20,904 nucleotides of DNA from Tubiluchus corallicola (GCA_030141605.1 JAQGDQ010001443.1:19931-40834); one strand, 5' to 3'; counted from the stretch's first letter, positions 1 to 10,011 are shown. Made by a program: numbers and translations. Notes: a model not told the origin generated them from the sequence alone.

Positions 1-446
1 GTGGATAGGTAGTAAATAATACGTAATGATAAAAAACATTTCGGCATTTATAACTTATTCCAAGATATAAATTTTGTATTTTAGATTATCACAAAAATGA
101 GAAACCATATTTTCCTTAAACGCTTATCAAAAGATATAATTGAGATATCTAGCTTTCTAAGAAGCAGACAATAAGATGATATTCTTAATGGTACGTGTAA
201 TTAAAATAATAATTAAAAATACATTTAACAAGTTTAATAGTTTTCATTTTTATACAATTGGGCAAACAATAAGTCAGAAACCGGCATTCAGCGCCTACAC
301 AATTCAAATGTTTGTGGCAAGACAGGAACCTGATTCGCTATATTTAGCTGTGCCTCTCAGATGAGCCACTGAACCAGCAGAAGTGTCTCAGATATATGTA
401 CATCCTTTCTCTATGAGGTGAACAGCCAGAATCAGTATGGCAAATG
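1..446 (+). repeat. Left arm of a 446-bp near-identical inverted repeat
   Basis: This arm matches the reverse complement of 19842-20288 along its whole length. The differences I found are one A in a poly-A run near 94 and one transition near 415 (CTATGAGG against CTACGAGG). Both arms encode the same 62-residue open frame, which I regard as chance. Homology stops at CAAATG (441-446). The outer edge starts at base 1 with GTGGATAGGT. A similar sequence in opposite orientation, ACCTATCCA at 478-486, could mark the other end of a small element in this copy. The family is not recognised. Confidence 0.9.
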
Positions 447-682
447 AAACTGCCACGAGCGAGCATTGAAGTAGTTCACCTATCCAATAAGTGAGCAGCC
501 TCGGCGCCATTCTTAACCACAGTACCCGAGAGTGGAGCTGTGACAACTCGGCTATGCACCTTGCCTCTTCAAACAGTAATATTTACCAAGTCTGTTGGCC
601 GTCAGAACTTATCAAATATAAAGAACATTGCAAACAGAACTGGTTTGAATGTCACAGCACCGAAAATTAATTAGCTAATTAC
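447..682. other. Intron after exon E, nothing recognised
   Basis: About 236 bp of ordinary-looking intron sequence between the inverted-repeat arm and the exon E donor. I see no gene or repeat apart from the ACCTATCCA at 478-486 noted under the left arm. Confidence 0.5.
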
Positions 683-858
683 CTGCAAATCTCCGCCCAC
701 ATCTTGCTCTCTCTTCACGTCATATTCAACGACTAGCTGACAGTCCAATCCACGCGGTGACTGCGCAAGCTGCTGATCACGGGATGGGTAAAATGAGACG
801 TGCACGCCGTATCCATCATCTGACGTCTTGTAGCGGGATACGGAAATTCTTGCATTGT
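683..858 (-). CDS. ITIH-like exon E: VIT-VWA linker
   Basis: The exon is 176 nt. The acceptor TGTAATTTTGCAG on the minus strand precedes ACAATGC. The donor is CAG/GTAATT (plus AC at 681-682). The first two bases complete an Asp codon from exon D; then come NARISVSRYKTSDDGYGVHV, SFYPSRDQQLAQSPRGLDCQ and LVVEYDVKREQDVGGDLQ. The closing LVVEYDVKRE.D.GDLQ corresponds to the ITIH segment '.f.V.YDV.R...aG.iq', which comes just before the 'GYFVH.FAP' region and the VWA domain. It ends in phase 0, so the VWA exons should follow on the minus strand before base 1 of this window. A long (ATG/GTG)n tract, read on the sense strand, ends about 60 nt upstream of its acceptor. Confidence 0.9.
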
Positions 859-918
859 CTGCAAAATTACAGGAATAGTACTGCAGATTATCATATGCAA
901 CAGCAAAGTGTCTATTGT

Positions 919-1118
919 TATCATCATCATTATCACCACCACTACCACCATCATCATCACCATCACCACTACCACCACCATCATCATCATCATCATCATC
1001 AATATCATCGTCATTATCATCATCATCATCATCATCACCACCACCATCATTATTTCCAAGCTCCATTGTCATCACTATCACCACCACAACCACCACCACC
1101 ATCATCATCATCATCAAT

Positions 1119-1149
<31 letters not shown>

Positions 1150-1331
1150 ATGTCATCATCATCATCATCACCATCATTATCACCAAGCTCCATCATCATC
1201 ACTATCACCACAACCACTACCATCATCACCATCATTATCACCAAGCTCCATCATCATCACTATCACCACCACGACCACCATCATCATCAACCACCAATAT
1301 CATCGTCAAAATCATCATCACCATCATTAAC
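919..1331. repeat. Compound (CAT/CAC)n microsatellite in intron D-E
   Basis: About 410 bp of trinucleotide repeat alternating between CAT and CAC, with recurring short spacers such as CCAAGCTCCATCATCATCAC that make a second, longer periodicity toward the right. The open frames on both strands (poly-His, poly-Ser, poly-Asp, poly-Met) are artefacts of the repeat. It lies in the 597-bp intron between exons D and E and takes up most of it. Confidence 0.95.
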
Positions 1332-1455
1332 TCTGTCGTTCTCTTTGCCTCAGAATCTACAACACAGCATTGATAAGCAATTTCAGTATAAACAATTTAC
1401 ACAATTTCAAAAAAATGAGTCATACTTTAAAGAAACTATATGATATTCAGCCTAC

Positions 1456-1546
1456 CATTTCCAAACTTTAGAACTTCGCCTCTAGTCTGTAGTTCTGGGA
1501 CACGTAGCAAAACGATGGGCGGGCCCTCTTCTATGTAAACATCTAC
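1456..1546 (-). CDS. ITIH-like exon D: end of VIT domain
   Basis: The exon is 91 nt with an acceptor reading TATGTTTTGAAG and a donor GTAGGC on the minus strand. It starts in phase 0, as exon C demands, and ends in phase 1, as exon E demands. It encodes VDVYIEEGPPIVLLRVPELQ followed by TRGEVLKFGN and one base of an Asp codon. ITIH proteins show '[VI].V.I.E...I..L.V..L' directly after the strand that closes exon C, and the spacing fits exactly. It is small and easily missed by gene finders. Its donor is a less common GTAGG type. It lies between the (CAT/CAC)n tract and the 194-bp tandem array, both intronic. Confidence 0.86.
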
Positions 1547-1664
1547 CTTCAAAACATAGATAAATCTGATCAATAATTAATTTTTATAAGTGATTCAACA
1601 TTTATTTATTTACTTATCCAACAACAAGAACAAAACACCATACAGATTGAGTTTTTTGTTAAAA

Positions 1665-1720
1665 TTTAAGATGGTAAGTTGCAATTAGTAATTATTTAAG
1701 ATGGTAAGTTGCAATTAGTA
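1665..1720. repeat. 28-bp direct duplication at the edge of the 194-bp array
   Basis: ATTTAAGATGGTAAGTTGCA and the next eight bases (ending TTAGTAA) occur twice in a row, at about 1665-1692 and 1693-1720, directly before the first 194-bp unit. Confidence 0.75.
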
Positions 1721-2690
1721 AAGCTGTGTGGCTAAGGAGGCCTAAAAATGGCAATACGAGTGCATAAATTAAAGGCCATCTGAAGAGGAGAAAGAGAGAG
1801 ATGGGTGAAAAGAAGGAAAGGGAAGAAAGACAGAGAAACAGAAAGGCTATGTTGATGTAAAACAACATAACAATTGCATATTTCCCTTTAGCTTTTGTTA
1901 CGTTTGCCTTAGTAAAGCAGTGTGGCTGAGGAGGCCTAAAAATGGCAATACGACTGCATAAATTAAAGGCCATCTGAAGAGGAGAAAGAGAGAGATGGAT
2001 GAAAAGAAGGAAAGGGAAGAAAGACAGAGAAACAGAAAGGCCATGTCGATGAAAAACAACATAACAATTGCATATTTCCCTTTAGCTTTTGTTACGTTTG
2101 CCTTAGTAAAGCAGTGTGGCTGAGGAGGCCTAACAATGGCAATACGACTGCATAAATTAAAGGCCATCTGAAGAGGAGAAAGAGAGAGATGGATGAAAAG
2201 AACGAAAGGGAAGAAAGACAGAGAAACAGAAAGGCTAAGTCGATGTAAAACAACATAACAATTGCATATTTCCCTTTAGCTTTTGTTACGTTTGCCTTAG
2301 TAAAGCAGTGTGGCTGAGGAGGCCTAAAAATGGCAATACGACTGCATAAATTAAAGGCCATCTGAAGAGGAGAAAGAGAGAGATGGATGAAAAGAAGGAA
2401 AGGGAAGAAAGACAGAGAAACAGAAAGGCTATGTTGATGTAAAACAACATAACAATTGCATATTTCCCTTTAGCTTTTGTTACGTTTGCCTTAGTAAAGC
2501 AGTGTGGCTGAGGAGGCCTAAAAATGGCAATACGACTGCATAAATTAAAGGCCATCTGAAGAGGAGAAAGAGAGAGATGGGTGAAAAGAAGGAAAGGGAA
2601 GAAAGACAGAGAAACAGAAAGGCTATGTCGATGTAAAACAACATAACTATTGCATATTTCCCTTTAAATTAGCTTTTATTACGTTTGAAA
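1717..2690. repeat. 194-bp tandem array, five copies
   Basis: The landmark AGTAAAGC starts at 1717, 1911, 2105, 2299 and 2493, so the period is exactly 194 bp with no indels between copies. Copies differ at only a few positions each. The unit has a purine-rich half (AGAGGAGAAAGAGAGAGATGG) and an AT-rich half. The last copy has an insertion (TTTAAATTAGC) near 2665. Overlapping minus-strand open frames of 89-93 residues (starting MAFNLCSRIAI) recur once per unit, but 194 is not a multiple of three, so the frame changes each period. I do not call a gene. It lies in the intron between exons C and D. Confidence 0.95.
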
Positions 2691-2734
2691 GCAAAATATA
2701 TTACACAATGAATTTGAAAGTATTTAGTACATGG

Positions 2735-2787
2735 TACCGTTATTTGTGCTCAACCCCCCTGACTTTACAACCTGGATACGCCCCTGT
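2735..2787 (-). mobile_element. hAT-like terminal sequence, partner end not found
   Basis: Read on the minus strand this begins CAGGGGCGTATCCAGG and continues into a G-rich stretch. That resembles the common hAT terminus of the 'CAGKGGCGKATCCAGG' type. No inverted partner was found nearby, so it is likely a truncated remnant. Assignment is by recognition of the end only. Confidence 0.5.
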
Positions 2788-2837
2788 AAGTACTAAAAAT
2801 ACTAACTGAAAATACTCAGTTCTTTTTATTCACAACA

Positions 2838-2925
2838 CTTAAAGGAAAACCGGATGATTGTGTAAACACGAGTTCAGAATAAAGAATGCTCTAAAATATT
2901 GAAAACTACAACAGTTTTTTTTAAA
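2838..2925 (-). repeat. Dispersed repeat module, related to 17241-17316 and to the 82-bp unit
   Basis: On the minus strand this contains TTTTAGAGCATTCTTTATTC, then TGTTTACACAATCATCCGG and TTTTCCTTTAAG. The first part is nearly repeated at 17241-17316. The second part resembles the end of each 82-bp unit (AAACAATCGTCCGGTCTTCC). It links otherwise separate repeats in this window. Confidence 0.6.
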
Positions 2926-2940
2926 TTAACGCTTAGATTA

Positions 2941-3318
2941 AATAATAATCTCCTCAAATTTCGTTAAACTTTCAAAGCTACGCGCAGCTCAGTGAATCTA
3001 CTAAGATTGGCAGCGGCGCCTTTTTGTCACATTCGCGTGGCCGACAAATAGAAGGCGGTACAGTGATAAACATGATCATGAACTGCAATGTTAGTTTCTG
3101 ACACCATATGACGTAGAGCCCATTTTCGCGACATCACGCGTTTAAGCAGTACTTTAACATTTGCGCAAACATGCTTGACGTGCAAGGAAAGATGCCTGTC
3201 ATTGCACAAATTGTGGTTAGTTTCTGACGTGAGCAATAGCTGTTGCCGTTCGGTTGCCGTTAATTAACTGTCTAAGCTAATTATTCAACTAATTATGAGA
3301 AACAATTGCTTACCTTTA
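2941..3318. other. Intron C-D segment without recognised content
   Basis: About 380 bp. It contains a 69-residue minus-strand open frame (3027-3236) that I do not recognise and that shows no ITIH similarity. The composition is less AT-rich around 3000-3240, so an unrecognised old repeat is possible. Confidence 0.4.
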
Positions 3319-4052
3319 TAGGCAAGAAAATGTATATTTTTGACAGTAAATTAAAATGAGATTGAGTCTAAACAATCGTCCGGTCTTCCTTTAAGCTTTA
3401 TAGGCAAGAGAATGCATATTTTGGACAGTAAAATAAAATGAGATTGAGTCTAAACAAACGTCCGGTCTTCCTTTAAGCTTTATAGGCAAGAAAATGCATA
3501 TTTTGGACAGTAAATTAAAATGAGATTGAGTCTAAACAATCGTCCGGTCTTCCTTTAAGCTTTATAGGCAAGAAAATGCATATTTTGGACAGTAAAATAA
3601 AATGAGATTGAGTCTAAACAATCGTCCGGTCTTCCTTTAAGCTTTATAGGCAAGAAAATGCATATTTTGGACAGTAAATTAAAATGAGATTGAGTCTAAA
3701 CAATCGTCCAGTCTTCCTTTAAGCTTTATAGGCAAGAGAATGTATATTTTGGACAGTAAATTAAAATGAGATTGAGTCTAAACAATCGTCCGGTCTTCCT
3801 TTAAGCTTTATAGGCAAGAGAGTGCATATTTTGGACAGTAAAATAAAATGAGATTGAGTCTAAACAATCGCCCGGTCTTCCTTTAAGCTTTATAGGCAAG
3901 AAAATGCATATTTTGGACAGTAAATTAAAATGAGATTGAGTCTAAACAATCGTCCGGTCTTCCTTTAAGCTTTATAGGCAAGAGAATGTATATTTTGGAC
4001 AGTAAAATAAAATAAATAAGATTGAGTATAAACAATCATCCGGTTTTCCTTT
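3319..4052. repeat. 82-bp tandem array, nine copies
   Basis: TAGGCAAG begins at 3319, 3401, 3483, 3565, 3647, 3729, 3811, 3893 and 3975, an exact 82-bp period. Copies are nearly identical. A diagnostic site reads either AAATTAAAATG or AAAATAAAATG in the order T,A,T,A,T,T,A,T,A, which suggests dimeric units. The last copy has a 4-5 bp insertion (AAATAAATAAG) and diverges at the edge. The first copy is joined to different flanking sequence (TTGCTTACC). Confidence 0.95.
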
Positions 4053-4157
4053 GAAGTGCAGTGAGCCTGGGGAATATTTTTGCTTGACAACACTGGATGA
4101 ATTCAGCAAAAGTGAAAGTTTTGATAAACACAGTACTCACGTAGAAGGCAAGCTCGC

Positions 4158-4179
4158 GCGGGGGGTGGGGGTGGGGGTG
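4158..4179 (+). other. G-rich tract, possible G-quadruplex
   Basis: Six, five and five consecutive G residues separated by single T residues after GCTCGCGC. With the first run split, four G3-type runs with short loops are possible. This is a sequence pattern only. Confidence 0.45.
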
Positions 4180-4258
4180 TTATATCAGCATACTGCGATA
4201 GTTTCTTCACAAAGGAAATGCTTAGAAAAGAGAAGACGTGGAGCCTGCGATGGTTTAA

Positions 4259-4751
4259 CCCTTTCATACCCGTTGTATCCCGTGGGATACGAGAATATTT
4301 TCTGCCTTTAAAATTAATAAAATTTTAAAACTGACAATTATTTGATCTGTTAATAGTTATTTTGATTTAACCCAATAACAATAGACTAAAAATGATGATA
4401 AAATGGCAAACTAGAAAATCTACATAGCATAAAAAACTGTGCAAGGTACAGTACTTTAGAGACGACTTTGTACAGATCAGCATAGCATGCATACTAAATG
4501 TCTTAAATACTTTAAAAAATTATTAGCAGTTGCAAAATGAAGGACATTTTTTGCTTGTTGTGTTTTTAAAAAAAGTCGGACTTTTTTAAAAAAGTTGTTT
4601 TTGCACATGACAAAGAATGTTGTGTATGTAGGTAGGTAGAATGAAGGTAGAACAAAATAATTATTATGTGTAAACAAGATGGACATACTGAACAAAAGTA
4701 CCAAGCCAAAAATTTTTTTCTTATTAAAAAAATAATTTGGAACTGAAAGGG
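4259..4751. mobile_element. piggyBac-like MITE flanked by TTAA
   Basis: TTAA at 4255-4258 and at 4752-4755 enclose a 493-bp element. The left end starts CCCTTTCA and the right end finishes TGAAAGGG, so the terminal inverted repeat is at least 8 bp and starts with CCC, as in piggyBac elements, which duplicate TTAA. No transposase is present. The interior is AT-rich. An open frame of 93 residues inside on the minus strand looks like chance. Confidence 0.72.
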
Positions 4752-4755
4752 TTAA

Positions 4756-5040
4756 CAAAACGTAGAAAATAACTGAAGTAAACCCACAAATCTACATGCA
4801 TAAATTACACTGCACTCTTAAGACCAACAAAATGCTTAAAATGGAAACAGTTCAAAACAGGGCAATTGTTACGTTAATTGCAAGCACGCATCACAATGCA
4901 GGAACCGAGTGCATTGTGACGCTGCATAACTTTCGTGTATCAGACATAAACACGCATGATCGTATGCCTGTTGTTGTCTGAGGATAATTCAAAAATGGCG
5001 GAAGACTTCAAAAGCGGTTGCTATTTTCCCTGAGTCTTAC
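4756..5040. other. Intron sequence just downstream of exon C
   Basis: About 285 bp between the piggyBac-like MITE and the exon C donor, with no recognised feature. A short minus-strand frame near 4900-4980 was considered as an exon and set aside in favour of 1456-1546. Confidence 0.4.
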
Positions 5041-5197
5041 CCTGAAATTTGATACAACCTGGCCCACGTCGAAGTCCAAAACGTGTTTGTACACGCCGAG
5101 TTTTCTCTGTAGCAGTTCCTCATACTGCAGACGACACGTGACGTTTTCGCCGGCCGGAACTATGACGTCGACGACAAATTGATGCGTGCCACGTGGC
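5041..5197 (-). CDS. ITIH-like exon C: VIT core with YEELLQRK motif
   Basis: The exon is 157 nt. The acceptor is TGTGTGTTACAG on the minus strand and the donor is GTAAGA right after an Arg codon. The first G completes a Lys codon from exon B, followed by PRGTHQFVVDVIVPAGENVT, then CRLQYEELLQRKLGVYKHVL, ending QVVSNFR. This is the most diagnostic part of the domain. ITIH proteins have '.F...V.V..gs.VtF.LtYEELL.R..g.Y......qLV..F' here. One Cys is present. The reading frame stays open past the donor for about 11 codons before a stop, which is intron read-through. An 8-bp target duplication of the neighbouring hAT-like MITE begins only 19 bp upstream of the acceptor, so the polypyrimidine region has nearly been hit by an insertion. 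Confidence 0.93.
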
Positions 5198-5215
5198 CTG
5201 TAACACACACGTGGT

Positions 5216-6393
<1,178 letters not shown>

Positions 6394-6432
6394 TAACAAA
6401 AGTAAGAGATAATTACCAATCTAGCAAAAGAA

Positions 6433-6925
6433 ACTATAGACAGGGCCTATTTCAGGGGGGGGGGAGTGAGGATACTTCCCCGGGGCCTAACCCTCCAGGG
6501 GGCCTCGCGTGAAGGTAACAATTTTTTTGCTTTATGCGAACATACTGCCTCCTCTCCCCCTCATCATCGCTGTCGCTATAGTATACCTCGTCATCGCACA
6601 AACTTTCGCCTGTTGTTAAAGGAAAGCAATGCTTTAGCAAATTTAGTCATGTAATACACGGTTAGAAAGCCCGTATCTAACCGTATATAGTTTGTTAACA
6701 GGTAACGTAATGTGTAAAAAATAACTCAAACACTGGTTGTAAAATCACAGGTTTTAGGTTCAGGTTTGCAACTATACTTTCTCCGGATTCCAAAAACATG
6801 AATTCGTTCTTTCATCCGCAATTAGGAATGCAGTACTTAAGCGAATTTAGTCGTGAAATTCTTGCTGCGTGTAGTGATATTCTGCAATAATCGTGCTAAA
6901 TTTTGTTATTTGACGAATATTTCGT

Positions 6926-7017
<92 letters not shown>

Positions 7018-7258
7018 CACGCGCGCCATTTGAAAATATTGACAAGTATTAAAGACTGGTCTTGAGAATAAAGCAGTTTTTCTTTCAATTGTTCTTTCCT
7101 TTAACAACTGTATAACTCCATATTTTCTCTTCGAAAATGCTTCTCCGGCGTGCTAGCAGTTCAAAAATTTTCTGGGCGCCAACTATGGTGCCCGAGGGGG
7201 CCTCACACGCCCCACTTCCCCGGGCCTCACTTAGGCTGAAATAGGCCCTGACTATAGA
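6433..7258. mobile_element. hAT-like MITE 2 (6441-7250) with perfect 8-bp target duplication
   Basis: Perfect 15-bp terminal inverted repeats, CAGGGCCTATTTCAG at 6441-6455 and its reverse complement at 7236-7250, flanked by identical ACTATAGA at 6433-6440 and 7251-7258. Both subterminal regions contain CCCCGGG and GGGGGCCTC words in inverted order. The element is 810 bp, has no transposase, and carries a long (CT)n tract. The exact duplication and intact ends suggest a fairly young insertion. Confidence 0.93.
6929..7015. repeat. (CT)n microsatellite inside hAT-like MITE 2
   Basis: About 43 uninterrupted CT dinucleotides. The long purity suggests recent slippage or a young insertion. Ser-Leu and Arg-Glu repeat frames across it are artefacts. 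Confidence 0.97.
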
Positions 7259-7421
7259 ACACCACGGCTGATGACATGGCAATTAATTGAGATATAACGG
7301 AACAACTGTTACAGCAACTGTAACGCATTAATCTGACTGGTAAGTGACAATGTTTATGTGCTCTTGTGCAGCTGAGCACAATATACAACTAAGCTAATCT
7401 GAAAATATGTTAGACTAAACA

Positions 7422-7932
7422 GGTTAAAGCAGGGGTGTGCAAATTATCTGACTAGCGGGGCCACATTAAACTTTCCCGCAATTCCTGCGGGCCACGAGCA
7501 GTTTGATCAAGGAGTCAAGTACACAAAGGCCTAACAACGATTTTTTTGCATGCGACCTGCGTACATCATTACTACTACACTCAAGAAACTATTTTAGAAG
7601 TTATTAAAATTTATATTACAAACCATATATTTCTACTTTCAGGACAGATAGTGGTCATTACAATGCATGTTAGTAATGTGTATCACACAGTCTGTGTCGT
7701 ACAGTGACATTAAGCTACAACCGTCTTGTAAGGGTTAATGACATCCGATTTAGTAGAAAAAACTACCCGCACTATCTTTGGGATCGTGGCACGGACTACA
7801 GCTGGACACACTCAATTAATCGCCCGGGCCGCACTTTCATTAGGTTGACAAATCTCTTCGCGGGCCGCACAAATTCTCTCGACGGGCCGCAAGTGGCCCG
7901 CGGGCCGCAATTTGCACACCCCTGGGTTAAAG
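7422..7932. mobile_element. hAT-like MITE 3 (7430-7924) with perfect 8-bp target duplication
   Basis: Perfect 16-bp terminal inverted repeats, CAGGGGTGTGCAAATT at 7430 and its reverse complement ending at 7924, flanked by identical GGTTAAAG at 7422-7429 and 7925-7932. Internal sequence near both ends holds GCGGGCC words in inverted orientation (CGGGCCGC repeated four times on the right). The element is 495 bp, with no transposase. Confidence 0.93.
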
Positions 7933-8160
7933 TAAAACTAAACCATGTTTCTAAAAATTTGCAGACAAGAAAGACAAAAATATTCCTAACATTTCGAAAA
8001 TAAATAGCGAAACGAGATAAATCGAATTCACGTGCAAATAATCAATCAATATTGATTGTTACTTCTAAAAATGGTGAAATATGTCAAGAAATTCGTCAGA
8101 AGTAGAATTTATGTTTCAATTATGGGTATAAATTGAAGACGCTACTTTTCTCTATTATTT
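7933..8160. other. Unclassified sequence before the 165-bp array
   Basis: About 230 bp of AT-rich sequence with no recognised element. If the following array belongs to an LTR-like element, its 5' end could lie here; no clear TG boundary or target duplication was found. Confidence 0.35.
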
Positions 8161-9766
8161 GCAGGGGAATACAGTAGACTTCTCGGGTGTGCATGTGAAT
8201 GTGGCTTTATCTAGGACAGACTCGTATTCTCACCTTGTGTTAGTAAAAGCCACTAGTCACGTGCACACCTGAGTTTATAAATAATAGTGTACTACAGGGC
8301 TGTGATGAAATGAAATTTGATGCTGGCAGGGGAATACAGTAGACTTCTCGGGTGTGCATGTGAACGTGGCTTTATCTAGCACAGACTCGTATTCTGACCT
8401 TGTGTTAGTAAAAGCCACTAGTCACGTGCACACCTGAGCTTATAAATAATAGTGTACTACAGGGCTGTGATGAAATGAAATGTAATGCTGGCAGGGGAAT
8501 ACAGTAGACTTCTCGGGTGTGCATGTGAACGTGGCTTTATCTAGGACAGACTTGTATTCTGACCTTGTGTTAGTAAAAGCCACTAGTCACGTGCACACCT
8601 GAGCTTATAAATAATAGTGTACTACAGGGCTGTGATGAAATGAAATGTAATGCTGGCAGGAGAATACAGTAGACTTCTCAGGTGTGCATGTGAACGTGGC
8701 TTTATCTAGGACAGACTCGTATTCTGAACTTGTGTTAGTAAAAGCCACTAGTCACGTGCACACCTGAGTTTATAAATAATAGTGTACTACAGGGCTGTGA
8801 TGAAATGAAATGTAATGCTGTCAGGGGAATACAGTAGAGTTCTCAGGTGTGCATGTGAATGTGGCTTTATCTAGCACAGACTCGTATTCTGACCTTGTGT
8901 TAGTAAAAGCCACTAGTCACGTGCACACCTGAGCTTATAAATAATAGTGTACTACAGGGCTGTGATGAAATGAAATGTAATGCTGGCAGGGGAATACAGT
9001 AGAGTTCTCAGGTGTGCATGTGAATGTGGCTTTATCTAGCACAGACTTGTATTCTGACCTTGTGTTAGTAAAAGCCACTAGTCACGTGCACACCTGAGTT
9101 TATAAATAATAGTGTACTACAGGGCTGCGAAGAAATGAAATGTAATGCTGGCAGGGGAATACAGTAGAGTTCTCAGGTGTGCATGTGAATGTGGCTTTAT
9201 CTAGCACAGACTCGTATTCTGACCTTGTGTTAGTAAAAGCCACTAGTCACGTGCACACCTGAGTTTATAAATAATAGTGTACCACAGGGCTGTGATGAAA
9301 TGAAATGTAATGCTGTCAGGGGAATACAGTAGACTTCTCAGGTGTGCATGTGAACGTGGCTTTATCTAGCACAGACTCGTATTCTGACCTTGTGTTAGTA
9401 AAAGCCACTAGTCACGTGCACACCTGAGTTTATAAATAATAGTGTACTACAGGACTGTGATGAAATAAAATGTAATGCTGGCAGGGGAATACAGTAGACT
9501 TCTCGGGTGTGCATGTGAACGTGGCTTTATCTAGCACAGACTCGTATTCTGACCTTATGTTAGTAAAAGCCACTAGTCACGTGCACACCTGAGTTTATAA
9601 ATAATAGTGTACTACAGGGCTGTGATGAAATAAAATGTAATGCTGGCAGGGGAATACAGTAGACTTCTCGGGTGTGCATGTGAACGTGGCTTTATCTAGG
9701 ACAGACTCGTATTCTGACCTTATGTTAGTAAAAGCCACTAGTCACGTGCACACCTGAATTTATAAA
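8161..9766. repeat. 165-bp tandem array with a hairpin and E-box in every unit
   Basis: Units start GCAGGGGAATACAGTAG at 8161, 8326, 8491, 8656, 8821, 8986, 9151, 9316, 9481 and 9646, an exact 165-bp period with ten units. Each unit contains an imperfect inverted repeat of about 92 nt (first at 8182-8273): arms GGTGTGCATGTGA and TCACGTGCACACC at the base, then GTGGCTTTA against TAAAAGCCAC, then TAGCACA against TGTGTTA. The right arm contains the palindromic E-box CACGTG. After it comes a TATA-like TTTATAAATAATAG and a 73-nt linker. Copies differ at few positions. Confidence 0.95.
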
Positions 9767-9797
9767 AAGGGAAGGTCTGCTGTAGACCCTGGTCAGT
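9761..9797 (+). promoter_or_regulatory. Core promoter 1: TATA box and initiator
   Basis: TATAAAAA starts at 9761 and TCAGT lies at 9793-9797, so the initiator A is 34 bp from the first T of the TATA box. TCAGT is the arthropod initiator consensus. CACGTG sits just upstream, at 9743-9748. Transcription would run rightward. Confidence 0.5.
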
Positions 9798-10011
9798 AGT
9801 CGTGTCTTTCGTAGCGTGTGCAGTTCTGTTCACATTTCTCATGTGTGCATGTGAACGTGGCTTTATCTAGCACAGACTCGTATACTTGTGTTAGTAAAAG
9901 CCACTAGTCACGTGCACACCTGAATTTATAAAAAGGGAAGGTCTGCAGTAGACCCTTGTCAGTGGTCATGTCTTTCGTAGCATGTGCAGCTCTGTTCACA
10001 TTTCTCAGGCT
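9767..10011. repeat. Two terminal units with a different linker
   Basis: After the tenth hairpin the linker changes to TATAAAAAGGGAAGGTCTGC and then a GTCAGT region. A shorter eleventh hairpin (from about 9837) follows, and then a second copy of the new linker 166 bp after the first. The hairpin is conserved while the linker is a different sequence, so the array is built from one shared module and two alternative partners. Confidence 0.85.
9927..9963 (+). promoter_or_regulatory. Core promoter 2: TATA box and initiator
   Basis: TATAAAAA starts at 9927 and TCAGT lies at 9959-9963, the same 34-bp spacing as promoter 1, with another CACGTG directly upstream. The conserved spacing in both copies supports function or recent duplication. 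Confidence 0.5.

Noticed and set aside
176-364. Identical 62-residue frames at 176-364 (+) and 19924-20112 (-)
   Set aside because: They are identical only because the inverted-repeat arms are identical. No known domain, and the length is consistent with chance.
757-1443. Long open frames rich in His, Ser, Asp or Met around 670-1443 on both strands
   Set aside because: They are translations of the (CAT/CAC)n microsatellite. Only the 683-858 part on the minus strand is real coding sequence, and its splice acceptor excludes the repeat.
1692-2555. Four similar 89-93 residue minus-strand frames starting MAFNLCSRIAI
   Set aside because: They recur once per 194-bp tandem unit. The unit length is not a multiple of three, so frames change between copies. 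No domain is recognisable.
3027-3236. 69-residue minus-strand open frame
   Set aside because: No recognisable domain and no ITIH similarity. Its length is within chance expectation for this region.
4890-4981. Candidate for the exon following exon C (minus-strand CVFMSDTRKL near a CAG)
   Set aside because: It fits the V.M.D...L..V spacing only loosely, leaves an intron of about 60 bp and has no phase-1 donor before its stop. The segment at 1456-1546 fits in sequence, splice sites and both phases.
8161-9766. CRISPR-like array from regular repeats
   Set aside because: The units are contiguous 165-bp tandem copies with no unique spacers, in a eukaryotic intron. Not a CRISPR.
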